64,000 bases of DNA from Ornithobacterium rhinotracheale (GTDB lineage Bacteria; Bacteroidota; Bacteroidia; Flavobacteriales; Weeksellaceae). The DNA lies in assembly GCF_022832975.1 (NCBI RefSeq), contig NZ_CP094846.1, forward strand, positions 1,935,501 through 1,999,500, read 5' to 3'. The notes under the pieces were generated by a model, which did no database searches, was not told where the DNA came from, and worked only from the letters and a program-made list of their open reading frames with translations. Each line of letters opens with the position of its first letter. Within the stretch, counting starts at the first letter, position 1. The position numbers were made by a program, and so were the translations under genes. Positions 37,841-46,621 of the stretch are shown piece by piece.

Positions 37841-38736
37841 GCTGGGAACAAACACTGCGAGACTACAAAGCGCATCTAAGCCTTGAACGAAACTTGTCTG
37901 AAAACACCATCAGCAACTATTTGCGTGATTTGCAAAAGCTACAAAATATGTTTCCAGACAATAATCCCGAGGAGTTAACCGCGGAGGAATTGCGCTTGTT
38001 TAATTATAAAATAGGCGAACAATATGCGGCTCGTTCTCAAGCGAGAATCCTATCAGGCGTGCGTGCTTTTTATAATTTTCTGGAAGAAGAAAAAAACGAT
38101 ACCAAGCCTAATCCCACCGAGCTGATTTCATCTCCAAAAATTGGGCGAAAACTGCCCGATACGCTTTCGCTCGAAGAAATTAATAAAATTGTAGAAAATA
38201 TAGATTTAAGCCAAAAACATGGCGAACGAAACAAGGCGATTATAGAAATGCTATATGGCTGTGGATTACGGGTTTCTGAGCTTACGGAATTAAAGATTTC
38301 GGATCTATATTTTGAGGAAGATTTCATTCAAGTCTTAGGCAAAGGAAACAAAAAGCGATTGGTGCCAATTGCACAATACACCCAGAAAATTTTGAACAAT
38401 TATCTGCAGCTCGTTCGCAGCCATCAAACGATACAAAAAGCCTACAGCGACCATATTTTTATCAACAATCGTGGCACGAAACTCTCACGCGTTATGGTAT
38501 TCAATATTATAAAAGAAGCCGCCGAGCGAGCAGGCATCAAGAAAAACATAAGCCCGCACACCTTTAGGCATAGTTTTGCCACTCATCTGCTTGAAAATGG
38601 TGGCGATTTGCGTTCCATTCAGCTCATGCTAGGGCACGAAAGCATTACCACGACAGAAATCTATACCCACATCGATCGTTCATTCCTGAGAAGAAATATC
38701 GAAAAATTTCACCCAAGAAATAACAAAAAGACTTAA
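37837..38736 (+). CDS. xerD: site-specific tyrosine recombinase XerD
   Basis: Resolves chromosome dimers at dif together with XerC. It has 299 residues: an N-terminal SAM-like DNA-binding domain (LERNLSENTISNYLRDLQ) and a C-terminal catalytic domain with the Arg in YGCGLRVSEL (near residue 144), HTFRHSFATHLL (near 240), the second His in LGHESITTTEIY (near 266), and the nucleophilic Tyr in YTHI. All RKHRHY-type residues appear present. It starts on the ATGA of the S41 gene. Confidence 0.93.
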   Translation: MSWEQTLRDYKAHLSLERNLSENTISNYLRDLQKLQNMFPDNNPEELTAEELRLFNYKIGEQYAARSQARILSGVRAFYNFLEEEKNDTKPNPTELISSPKIGRKLPDTLSLEEINKIVENIDLSQKHGERNKAIIEMLYGCGLRVSELTELKISDLYFEEDFIQVLGKGNKKRLVPIAQYTQKILNNYLQLVRSHQTIQKAYSDHIFINNRGTKLSRVMVFNIIKEAAERAGIKKNISPHTFRHSFATHLLENGGDLRSIQLMLGHESITTTEIYTHIDRSFLRRNIEKFHPRNNKKT

Positions 38737-38776
38737 AAAAATCCTTTGTTCAGTAATAATTAAACTAAGGATTTCG
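38737..38776 (+). terminator. weak terminator after xerD
   Basis: AAATCCTT (38739-38746) pairs with AAGGATTT (38767-38774) over a 20-base loop, with a modest T-rich tail. Confidence 0.45.
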
Positions 38777-38800
38777 TTTTTCTTAAGATTAAAAAAATGT

Positions 38801-39505
38801 CTATTTTCTAGGTTTTACTTGATAGATTTCAAAATTTAAAATAAATGAATGATCGAAACCTTGCAACAATTGGTTTGGTTTCCTAGCAAAAGCTAATTTA
38901 GACGGAACAATAATTAATCCCTGAAACTGAACCGCTGGCTTAGCATCTATGGAGCGATTAGTAGCTTTAAAATGCTTAAGCCCATTGATTAATGCTGGGA
39001 TCTCATATAATTCAGGGTTTCTGTTTTTGCTCGGTTTAATGTAGTAAAAAGATGGATCCCACATTGGCAACCCTGTAGTATTAATAGTTGACTCTACCAT
39101 ATTTGGGACGACCTTTAAATCGTAGCCTTTATCAGATTTTTCATCTGTAATTTTAGTAGGCACAAAAGAAAACAAATTATATTGAATCAAGATACTATCT
39201 TTTGCATTGCTTGTGATGCTTGAACCATTCGCTTGAACTTTGGGATTTACCACATACCAATAGCCAGATTCGTCTTTTTTTGCTAAATCATAAAGTGCTT
39301 GTGTTCCTTCTGGCAACACGCTTAGTGGCATGGCTTTACCTGCTTGGTTAAACCCATTTGTCTTTAAATATTTTATAATAGCTTCGCTATCTAATTGATT
39401 ACGCTCTTTCAATGAAATCAATTGATATGGATTTTTTTCTTCCTTACAAGAGGAGATTGCTAAAAAGGCTACCAAACAAAGGATTATATACTTTCCTATT
39501 TTCAT
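38801..39505 (-). CDS. lipoprotein with degenerate FKBP-like domain
   Basis: A 234-residue lipoprotein (signal peptide to SSCKEEK, lipobox Cys about residue 20). The second half resembles an FKBP-type peptidyl-prolyl isomerase. A strand with the YNLFSFV pattern is followed by PSFYYIKPSKN and ALINGLKHFK. Then comes GLIIVPSKLAFARKP, where FKBPs have a vPs-x-lAYG segment, and an FDHSFILNFEIYQV end strand. Several active-site aromatics appear replaced, so catalytic activity is doubtful. Such lipoproteins (GldI-like) occur near gliding genes, but no gliding genes are in view. It has its own promoter. Confidence 0.65.
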   Translation of the reverse strand: MKIGKYIILCLVAFLAISSCKEEKNPYQLISLKERNQLDSEAIIKYLKTNGFNQAGKAMPLSVLPEGTQALYDLAKKDESGYWYVVNPKVQANGSSITSNAKDSILIQYNLFSFVPTKITDEKSDKGYDLKVVPNMVESTINTTGLPMWDPSFYYIKPSKNRNPELYEIPALINGLKHFKATNRSIDAKPAVQFQGLIIVPSKLAFARKPNQLLQGFDHSFILNFEIYQVKPRK

Positions 39506-39534
39506 ATAAATTTAAAATTGTAAATTAGCAGATA

Positions 39535-39568
39535 CAAATATATTTAAAGTTTTAAGATTATATACAAT
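39535..39568 (-). promoter_or_regulatory. promoter of the FKBP-like lipoprotein gene
   Basis: On the minus strand, ATTG (39568-39565), 22 bases, then TATATTTG (39542-39535). The -7 box is exact and the -33 has one mismatch; the ATG follows about 29 bases later. Confidence 0.5.
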
Positions 39569-39570
39569 TT

Positions 39571-39975
39571 ATGGTACAAAATGTAAGTATGCGCATCGAT
39601 AAGTTCTTGTGGTGCGTACGCTATTTTAAAACCCGAAGCATCGCTACCGATGAGGTAAAGAAAAACCGCGTTTGGATTAACGAAGAGGTAGCAAAACCCT
39701 CTAAGGAGGTGCTAGTGGGCGATATTGTAAAAGTGAGAAAAAACCAAATTATTTACACTTTTGAGGTGCTACAAATCCCGCAAAGCCGTATGGGGGCTAA
39801 GCTGGTGAGCCTCCACATCAAAGACCGAACAGAAAAAGACCAGCTGGATCTGCTCCAACTTCGTAAAGAGGCACAAACGCATTATCGCAAAAAAGGATTA
39901 GGCCGACCAACGAAAAAAGACCGTCGTGATTTAGACGATTTTATGTTTGATTTTGATGAAGAAGATGATTTTTAG
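39571..39975 (+). CDS. S4-domain RNA-binding protein (Hsp15-like)
   Basis: A 134-residue ribosome-associated protein. The S4 RNA-binding domain occupies residues ~8-55 (MRIDKFLWCVRYFKTRSIA, then VWINEEVAKPSKEV and GDIVKVRK). A basic C-terminal tail is rich in Arg/Lys, and the end is acidic (FDFDEEDDF). The HslR/Hsp15 family binds 50S subunits carrying stalled peptidyl-tRNA. It converges on aroK with a four-base overlap. Confidence 0.9.
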   Translation: MVQNVSMRIDKFLWCVRYFKTRSIATDEVKKNRVWINEEVAKPSKEVLVGDIVKVRKNQIIYTFEVLQIPQSRMGAKLVSLHIKDRTEKDQLDLLQLRKEAQTHYRKKGLGRPTKKDRRDLDDFMFDFDEEDDF

Positions 39976-40499
39976 TCTAAATTCAATTTTTGGATGATTT
40001 CATCGGCTACCCCATCAGGCGAAAGTCCTTGCGTATTGATTGTATATTTTGCCATTTGATATTTGGGATTACGCTCAAAAAGGTGTTTTGCGATGAATTC
40101 AGGCAACTCTTCATCAGACAAATGCTGAATTAGCGGGCGTTGGGCTTTGCCTTTTGCCAAGCGGGTGGCCAATTCTGCAGGCGATGCAAATAGGTAAAAA
40201 CTTTCTGAATGCGCCAAAAGCAATTCCATATTATTATAAAACATAGGCGCTCCCCCACCCAAGCTTAAAACCATAGGCTCGGGAGATTGCAATAATTTCT
40301 CGAGCAATTGATTTTCCAGTTTTCTGAAATAGATTTCGCCTTTTTGTTTAAAAATCTCAGAAATTTTAATTTTTTCAAAATTTTCTATTTCGTGATCGAG
40401 GTCTGCCCATCGGCATTGTAATTTTTGGCTTAACGCACTGGCTACCGATGTTTTACCACTACCCATATAGCCTACAAGAGATATCAACATAAGTTTCAA
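39972..40499 (-). CDS. aroK: shikimate kinase
   Basis: Phosphorylates shikimate on the way to chorismate, the precursor that menF uses. It has 175 residues. Walker A is GYMGSGKTS near residue 10. The shikimate-binding DLDHEIE and the later GGGAP (LSLGGGAPMF, near residue 79) and RPLIQHLSDEEL segments are typical. The start at residue 1 (MKLM) is used; an ATG three codons in is possible. It faces the tRNA cluster. Confidence 0.93.
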   Translation of the reverse strand: MKLMLISLVGYMGSGKTSVASALSQKLQCRWADLDHEIENFEKIKISEIFKQKGEIYFRKLENQLLEKLLQSPEPMVLSLGGGAPMFYNNMELLLAHSESFYLFASPAELATRLAKGKAQRPLIQHLSDEELPEFIAKHLFERNPKYQMAKYTINTQGLSPDGVADEIIQKLNLD

Positions 40500-40543
40500 T
40501 TTAGATTCAAAAATAAAAAAATATAAATTAAATCACGAAAAAG

Positions 40544-40574
40544 TTTGCAGGTAAATTAAAAGTTTCTATATTTG
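40544..40574 (+). promoter_or_regulatory. promoter of the tRNA-Lys/Leu/Lys cluster
   Basis: TTTG (40544-40547), 19 bases, then TATATTTG (40567-40574): a perfect Bacteroidota promoter 22 bases before the first tRNA. Confidence 0.75.
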
Positions 40575-40595
40575 CAGTCCGATTGCAAAATGCAA

Positions 40596-40668
40596 GACCT
40601 GGTAGCTCAGTTGGTAGAGCACAACACTTTTAATGTTGGGGTCCTGGGTTCGAGCCCCAGCCAGGTCA
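40596..40668 (+). tRNA. tRNA-Lys (anticodon TTT)
   Basis: A cloverleaf with acceptor stem GACCTGG/CCAGGTC, discriminator A, D-loop GCTCAGTTGGTAGAGC, anticodon loop CTTTTAA and T-loop TTCGAGC. CCA is not encoded. It is identical to the copy at 40826. Confidence 0.95.
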
Positions 40669-40706
40669 CAAACAAAGTTCATTTATTTTAAATTTTTGAT
40701 TTACAG

Positions 40707-40790
40707 GCTCACGTGGTGGAATTGGTAGACACGCCATCTTGAGGGGGTGGTGCCAGTATTGGTGTGCTGGTTCGAATCCAGTCGTGAGCA
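40707..40790 (+). tRNA. tRNA-Leu (anticodon GAG)
   Basis: A class II tRNA with acceptor GCTCACG/CGTGAGC, a long variable arm (TGCCAGTATTGGTG region) and anticodon loop TTGAGGG giving GAG, which reads CUC/CUU. Discriminator A; CCA is not encoded. Confidence 0.92.
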
Positions 40791-40825
40791 CACAAAAAGA
40801 ATTTATCATTATCATTTTTTAGAAT

Positions 40826-40898
40826 GACCTGGTAGCTCAGTTGGTAGAGCACAACACTTTTAATGTTGGGGTCCTGGGTTCGAGCCCCAGCCAGGTCA
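40826..40898 (+). tRNA. tRNA-Lys (anticodon TTT), second identical copy
   Basis: Base-for-base the same as 40596-40668, so a gene duplication with tRNA-Leu in between. It raises Lys tRNA dosage and makes the locus prone to recombination. Confidence 0.95.
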
Positions 40899-40909
40899 CT
40901 TATATCTTT

Positions 40910-40944
40910 AAACCGTTTCAATATTTTTTGGAACGGTTTTTTTT
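40910..40944 (+). terminator. terminator of the tRNA cluster
   Basis: AAACCGTT (40910-40917) pairs with AACGGTTT (40932-40939), followed by a T run. Confidence 0.8.
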
Positions 40945-41465
40945 ATCTCCCATCCATAAATCATCAGATTGACTAGTGAATGAAAAAATCTTATTTTTAG
41001 CCACTCCTTAACACTTAATCTAATTAACTGCAAGCCTTTTGACTTAATTGCAATCTATGAATATAATTTTCAATCTTCTATTCTTGATTAAAAAAATATA
41101 CTCAATCTCTAAAATTCTAAAATAAAATCTTGATTTCATGCTATTTAGAAAATAACCTGAAATACATGAAATTACCATAATCTTCTAAAATTAATTTTTG
41201 AAAAATCCTATTTTCGGCAATTTTTAAAAAATTCATTTTATATTTTTCACATATAAATTGATTTTTTTGAAGTAGCTATTGCTTTTTTTACATTTTTTTA
41301 CATATATTCGCATTATTGACATTTATCATGAAAATATAAAGTGATAAAACAAAGGGCTCATGATAATGTTCTTTTGAACAAATAGCTACAAAATGCACTA
41401 CACGAGAATGGAAGAAAACAAAAAAAATAGATATATATAATTTAATATTTAAAAATTAACACATT
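40945..41465. other. gene-poor AT-rich stretch
   Basis: About 520 bases, strongly AT-rich, with no ORF I can support and no clear promoter, hairpin or repeat. A one-mismatch -7 box (TATATTCG, 41303-41310) is the only promoter-like signal, and no -33 partner fits it. The stretch precedes the frameshifted lipoprotein gene and should hold its promoter. Confidence 0.35.
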
Positions 41466-42790
41466 ATGAATTTTAAAACGGTTGTTTTATTGCCCTTAGG
41501 ACTATTCATTGTACCTGTACCAATGATGAAAAGACACTTTCTTTGTCTGAAAAAAATTTAGTTATTCCATATGAAGGTGGAGACATTAGCCTTGACATTT
41601 CTTCGGGAAGTAATTGGCGTATAGCAAACTCAACGGACTGGATTTCAGTTTCATCCAACGAAGGCTATGGAAGTGAGACCATCGACATTACGGTGGAAGG
41701 TAATTTAGCAGAAGAGAGAAATACCACAATTGAAGTTACCGATGAATCTGGCAGCTCGATTGTACATATCAAGCAACTTGCTAAATCACCTGGGGTGGAA
41801 TTTTTGTATAAGATACCAATTGTGTTCCATGTGCTATATAATGATATAAATGATTCTAAACAAAATACGCCTTATTCGCATTTGGAACAAATACTTGATT
41901 CTGTGAATAAGCTTTTCAGAAACGCAGGACCCAATAGTGCTGATTTGAATGTAGAATTTTATTTAGCAAAAAGAGACCCTATGGGAAATCTTTTAAAAGA
42001 ACCTGGCGTGGAGCGTGTTCATTGGCATTCTGCAACTATGAATGCTCCAAGATTTATGAACTCTACAAAGAAAGAGGATTTAGCATTGATTTGGGATCCC
42101 AACAAATATGTAAATGTTATTCTTTATAATTTCGAAAATTCGGCAATTTTAGGTATTTCCGCTTTTCCTCTTGTTCCAAGTGACAAACCAATGAAACACC
42201 TCGACCAAGTGGACTCTCACACCTTAGATGTGAGCCAGCTTGACAAAATGCGCTGTGTCTCGCTAAACAGCATACATATTACCGATAAGAAAGAAGATTC
42301 CCCATTCATGCCTTCTAATCCTGCGGCTACACTTGCACACGAACTTGGACACTATCTAGGTTTAAGACATACTTTTTCAGAAAAAGGAAATATACTTGTG
42401 GGATGCCAAGATAGCGATGGATGCATGGATACACCAACTTATGATAAACAAGAATATGATAGAAAAGTAGAATATTTGTTACGTAGAATTCAAAATGATT
42501 CAATTGCTAAAAAGGAATTTTCTTTCTCAACGCTATATGAGCGCAATGCTTGTTATGGTGGTGGAAAATTTGTTTCTAGAAACATCATGGATTACGATTA
42601 TTGCCACAAAAATCAATTTACACAAGAACAGAAAGAAATTGTAAGACATGTTTTGACATACAGTCCTTTTATCCCTGGACCTAAAATCATAGAAAATTCA
42701 AAACTCAACGATAAACAACATGCCAAGAATATCGTTATTCCTTACACCGCATCAAATTGTCCTGAAATTATAGAATTCCCTAAATTTTAA
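41466..42790 (+). pseudogene. BACON-domain metalloprotease lipoprotein, interrupted by a frameshift
   Basis: The main reading frame is open from 41543 and begins in the middle of a protein. Upstream, an ATG at 41466 in another frame gives a typical signal-peptide start (MNFKTVVLLPLGLFIV). Adding one base near 41510 would join this to a lipobox-like T-C-T-N-D-E-K segment and the rest. The remainder has a BACON domain (near-canonical GGDISLDISSGSNW, STDWISVS, then VEGN and an IKQ strand; 41575-41790). A metzincin-type zinc protease domain follows, with HELGHYLGLRH near 42340 and Met-turn NIMDYDY near 42580 (pappalysin-like M43 order). Without the correction the product would lack a signal peptide, so it is probably inactive. 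Confidence 0.75.
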
Positions 42791-42797
42791 TTAAAAA

Positions 42798-44999
42798 ATG
42801 TCTCAAAAAATGAATACAAAAAAAATATTACTCCTACTCTTTTTATTTAGTATAGTTTTGCCACTCACGAGTTGCAAAGATGAAGATGACACAATAATCA
42901 CTTCCAAGAAAAGTGATTTTGCTGTAGGCGTTGAAGAAATAAATAAAACAGCCTCTACCTGCGAAATAAAACTCACCCCTTCGGATGAGAATACCCCTTA
43001 TGTAACTTTGGTTTTACCAAGAGATGTTTATGTCGCTTTTTCAAAAGAAAATCTATCAAAAAAGGCTCTTGAGCAAATGTCTAGCGAAGCACAAAAAAAA
43101 CAACAAACACTAGAGCAATATTTGAATGCCATTCAAAAGAAAGGGAAACAGACCGTAATGCTTAATGCTTTAAACCCAAATACAATATATACAGTTTTGA
43201 CTTTTGAACGAGAAGGGAATAAATTGTCTAAAAACATCACTAATCAAAAATTCTTTTTCTCAACACTTGTTGCCGATATCAAAGAAGTAAATTTTAACAC
43301 AACAGCAAAAGTTGAAGGTATAGGCGTTACTTTAAAAGTTGAGCCTTCCGATAAAGAGACCAAATACTATGTCGTAAGTCTAAAAAAACAGATTTATGAT
43401 CAGATTAAAGAAAAAGGAATGAGCGATCAAGAAATTATGATTAGCAACCTTAAACATAAAATTTACAACACAATCAATACAGAAGACGAGCTAGAAAATG
43501 CCTAAAAAACAATCCTCAACACTGGAGACAAAACATTTAATATCTCTGGACTTGATGCCGATACTGAATACATCTATATGATTGCAGGATTTTCTGTTCC
43601 AGATGTTTACACCTTCTTCCCAAACACCAAAATTGAAAAAGGACACTACACTACTGGCAAACCCAATTTAAGAAAACATAAATTTAACCTATCTTATGAA
43701 TTACAACCAGATAGTGATAAGGTTAAAATTAGCTTTGACCCAGAAGATCCCGACTTGGTATATATGTGGAGATACAACATAGTTGATGAAAGTACCAAAA
43801 ATTTAAATGCTGACCAATTGGCCAAAAAAATAATGGATAATACGCCAATGATTGGCCCATGGGATAGAAATCAAGGCAAAAAAGAATTTAATGTTCCGAT
43901 TATTAAAGGAAACGAATACTATGTTGTAGTTTATGGACTAAATGGCAAAAACATCACCACTTATGCCGAAATGGTAAAATTCCAAACAGGCGCACCGGCC
44001 AATCCAGCTGCCCTTAAATTAGACACAGAAATCACATCCAAAAGCCCTTACACAGTAAACATTACTTTTAAGCCTAACGACAATAGAATATATTATGCAA
44101 TGGGGCTCATTAAAGACGGTGAAAAAGATAAAGAAACTTTGAAAAATCAATTTCAGAAAGACATCTACGAAGGCTATAAAGAATTTGCCAAAGTAAATAA
44201 AGGCATGTCGATTTTAGACTACGTAAGCACCTATTATTTCCACGGAAAACAACCTTTTGAGTTTACTGATTTAGAACCAGATACAAGCTATACTTTATTC
44301 ACATTCAGCATTTCGAATAAAGGAGAAGTAGTTAAGGTAGAAGCTACCGAATCATACACAAGAACTAGCAAAGTTTCGCCCAACATAACTCTAAAACCAG
44401 AGCTTTATGGCGTATTTGATGGGGATCAAGCCGATTCTACCATGGCGCAAAACCCTGAACAAGTTAGAGGAAAAGCTATAATTGTATTAAAATATAATTT
44501 TCAAAATGCTGATTTAGGAGCTGCCTATATGGTGCCAGAAACATTCCGAAAAGTGGAATATGACAAAGAAAAAATGCCTGATAAAGATGTTTTAACAAAG
44601 CTAAGACAATCTTTCCGAAAAATAGAAAAAGAAAATCCTTATGGTTTCTACATGGCAGAATGGAACCAAACACAAGTATCTATTGCATATGGCTACTTGA
44701 ACGACGGAACCATGGGCCCAATTGATAGAATTAAAGTTGTTACCACAAGAAAAAATGAAGTAAAAGATATTAAGGAATTAAAGAAACTTACAAGTGCAGA
44801 GACTCCTGAGAAAAATGCAGTTTTGAGTAACAACAAAGAAATTCTAAAACCTTTGAAAAAATCGAATACTAGTATTTTTGCTAAAAAAAATGAAAATATT
44901 ACATTTAAAAACTTCAAAAATAAAGAAGCTATAAAAGCAACTGTGAATCAACAATCTGCTAAAGTGGAAAAATTCGATTTCTTTAGAATTGTGAAATAA
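42798..44999 (+). pseudogene. fibronectin-like repeat lipoprotein, interrupted by an in-frame stop
   Basis: One continuous frame of 734 codons is broken only by a TAA at 43503-43505. The N-terminal part (235 residues) has a lipoprotein signal (LPLTSCKDED). The rest, starting again at 43578, has no signal. Translation across the stop keeps the fold intact. There are four or so repeats, each a beta-sandwich with a helical insert and a strand ending such as LNPNTIYTVLTF, LDADTEYIYMIAG or LEPDTSYTLFTFS (fibronectin III/Ig-like, mostly of Bacteroidota surface proteins). It lies seven bases after the metalloprotease gene, likely the same operon. The C-terminal part could be made only by re-initiation or stop read-through. 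Confidence 0.75.
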
Positions 45000-45020
45000 T
45001 TTAAATTAAAACTAAATTGA

Positions 45021-45057
45021 AAATCCGTCCCAATTATGGGACGGATTTTATTTTATG
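45021..45057 (+). terminator. terminator after the fibronectin-like gene
   Basis: A 12-bp stem AAAATCCGTCCC (45021-45032) / GGGACGGATTTT (45039-45050), followed by ATTTTAT. It also faces the minus-strand peptidase gene. Confidence 0.8.
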
Positions 45058-45077
45058 GATTTTTGACTAATGATTTT

Positions 45078-46547
45078 CTACCTTTCAAACTGAACATTTG
45101 GAAGCAGTTTAGGTCTTTCTGGTTCATTTGCTACTTTCCAGCTGGTTCTATAGATCCACTCGGTCATTTTATGTAGTTTTTTAAAATTTATGTTCTCCGA
45201 CTCATCTTGTGGCTGGTGGTACTGATGGTGTAACACACTGGTAAAAAACACTGCAGGAATACCCAACTTGGCATACGGAACATGGTCGCTACGGAAATAG
45301 AAATATTCTGGGTGTTCTGGCAGATCCCAATCTTTCAAATATTTGAATTTGGTACTTTCGTCATTTGCTTCTTTAGCCCATTTCACCAAATCATCTGAAT
45401 TTTTGTGAGGAGCCTCTCCACCCAAAAGGGCTGCTTCATCGATTTTATTTCTACCTATCATATCACCATTTAGCACTGCTACGATGTTTTCTCTTGGCAC
45501 AACAGGGTGTGCTGAATGCCATCTAGAGCCTAATAGCCCTCTTTCTTCGGCTCCATGAAAAACAAATAAGATGCTTCGCTTTCCTGGTTGTTTTTTATAC
45601 GCTCTCGCTATTGCCAACATTGCTACGCAGGTAGAGGCATTGTCGTCTGCACCATTGTAAATGGTATCGTTTTTCACAGGATGGCGAATCCCATCATGAT
45701 CTTGGTGCCCACTTAGCAATACATATTCATTTTTAAGCTTAGGATCTGTGCCTTCAATTTTCCCGATAATGTTCACAGATGGGTATTTGTAGCTTTCTGT
45801 GATGATGTTATACGAAATATGTGGATTGTTTTTCACCCAATTGGTGTGATTTCTATGTATCCAAAAAACGGGAATGCCGTTTGCCACCTTTTCTCTTAGC
45901 CCTTCTACGCCATAGAGTCCTCTTGTCATTTGAGGTAAGACTTCTGCCCAGCTTTTTTCTGAAATATCATCTGTGATAAAAATGATTCCCTTAGCGCCTA
46001 ATTTTTCTGCAATGGGGTAATACTTTTTACGGATAAACCCTGGGTATCGGCGCTCAAAAAGAGTCATATTTTTAGCAATATTTTTTTCTGAGGCATTAAT
46101 GGCTAAAACTTTATTCTTCAAATCAAATTTAGCAAGCTCCTCAGGCTCAGCATTTCCCGCATACACGATTTGCCCCTCAAAATCAGCATTCACCACATCT
46201 GCCACCAGAATATCTTTCCAAATTTTCAGATTTTTCTGCCCAATTTTAATAAAACTTTGTGGCGCTATCTGATGACGGTACATATCAAAAAACTGGAAAA
46301 ATGTTCCATTATCACCCGCGGGCTGCATTCCTGCGGCTTTTGCCTTATCAGCCAGCCACATTGAGACTTTCAGCTCATCTAAGGTTCCTGCCTCGCGCCC
46401 CCAGAATTCATCGGCGGCAAGCTGGTACATATCTGTTTTTAAATCCTTTTCCTTAATGGCTGAAACGAGTGGCTTAGGGTAATTTTGCGCCACTAGCGGA
46501 AGAGCCGAAAATAGTGCGAGGAGTAGATTAATTTTTATTTTTTTCAT
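45078..46547 (-). CDS. M28-family secreted metallopeptidase
   Basis: A 489-residue exopeptidase with a signal peptide ending LPLVAQ. An inserted PA-like domain precedes the M28 core. The binuclear zinc ligands are visible in order: His in LLSGHQDHDG (near residue 280), Asp in GADDNAST (near 300), Glu pair in HGAEERGLLG (near 337), Asp in NGDMIGRN (near 362), and His in SDHVPYA (near 423). It removes N-terminal residues from peptides. It is the last gene after susC and susD on the same strand, so it likely processes the substrate they import. Confidence 0.94.
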   Translation of the reverse strand: MKKIKINLLLALFSALPLVAQNYPKPLVSAIKEKDLKTDMYQLAADEFWGREAGTLDELKVSMWLADKAKAAGMQPAGDNGTFFQFFDMYRHQIAPQSFIKIGQKNLKIWKDILVADVVNADFEGQIVYAGNAEPEELAKFDLKNKVLAINASEKNIAKNMTLFERRYPGFIRKKYYPIAEKLGAKGIIFITDDISEKSWAEVLPQMTRGLYGVEGLREKVANGIPVFWIHRNHTNWVKNNPHISYNIITESYKYPSVNIIGKIEGTDPKLKNEYVLLSGHQDHDGIRHPVKNDTIYNGADDNASTCVAMLAIARAYKKQPGKRSILFVFHGAEERGLLGSRWHSAHPVVPRENIVAVLNGDMIGRNKIDEAALLGGEAPHKNSDDLVKWAKEANDESTKFKYLKDWDLPEHPEYFYFRSDHVPYAKLGIPAVFFTSVLHHQYHQPQDESENINFKKLHKMTEWIYRTSWKVANEPERPKLLPNVQFER

Positions 46548-46621
46548 TTTCTTTTGGGTTTAATTTTTTTGGAAAAAACCTTTCCTGCCACAAACTAAGC
46601 GACAGAAAAGGTGAATTAAAT

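Noticed and set aside
40709-40921. 70-residue minus-strand ORF across the tRNA cluster
   Set aside because: It is the antisense of tRNA-Leu and tRNA-Lys, a well-known spurious ORF type; the tRNA folds are unambiguous.
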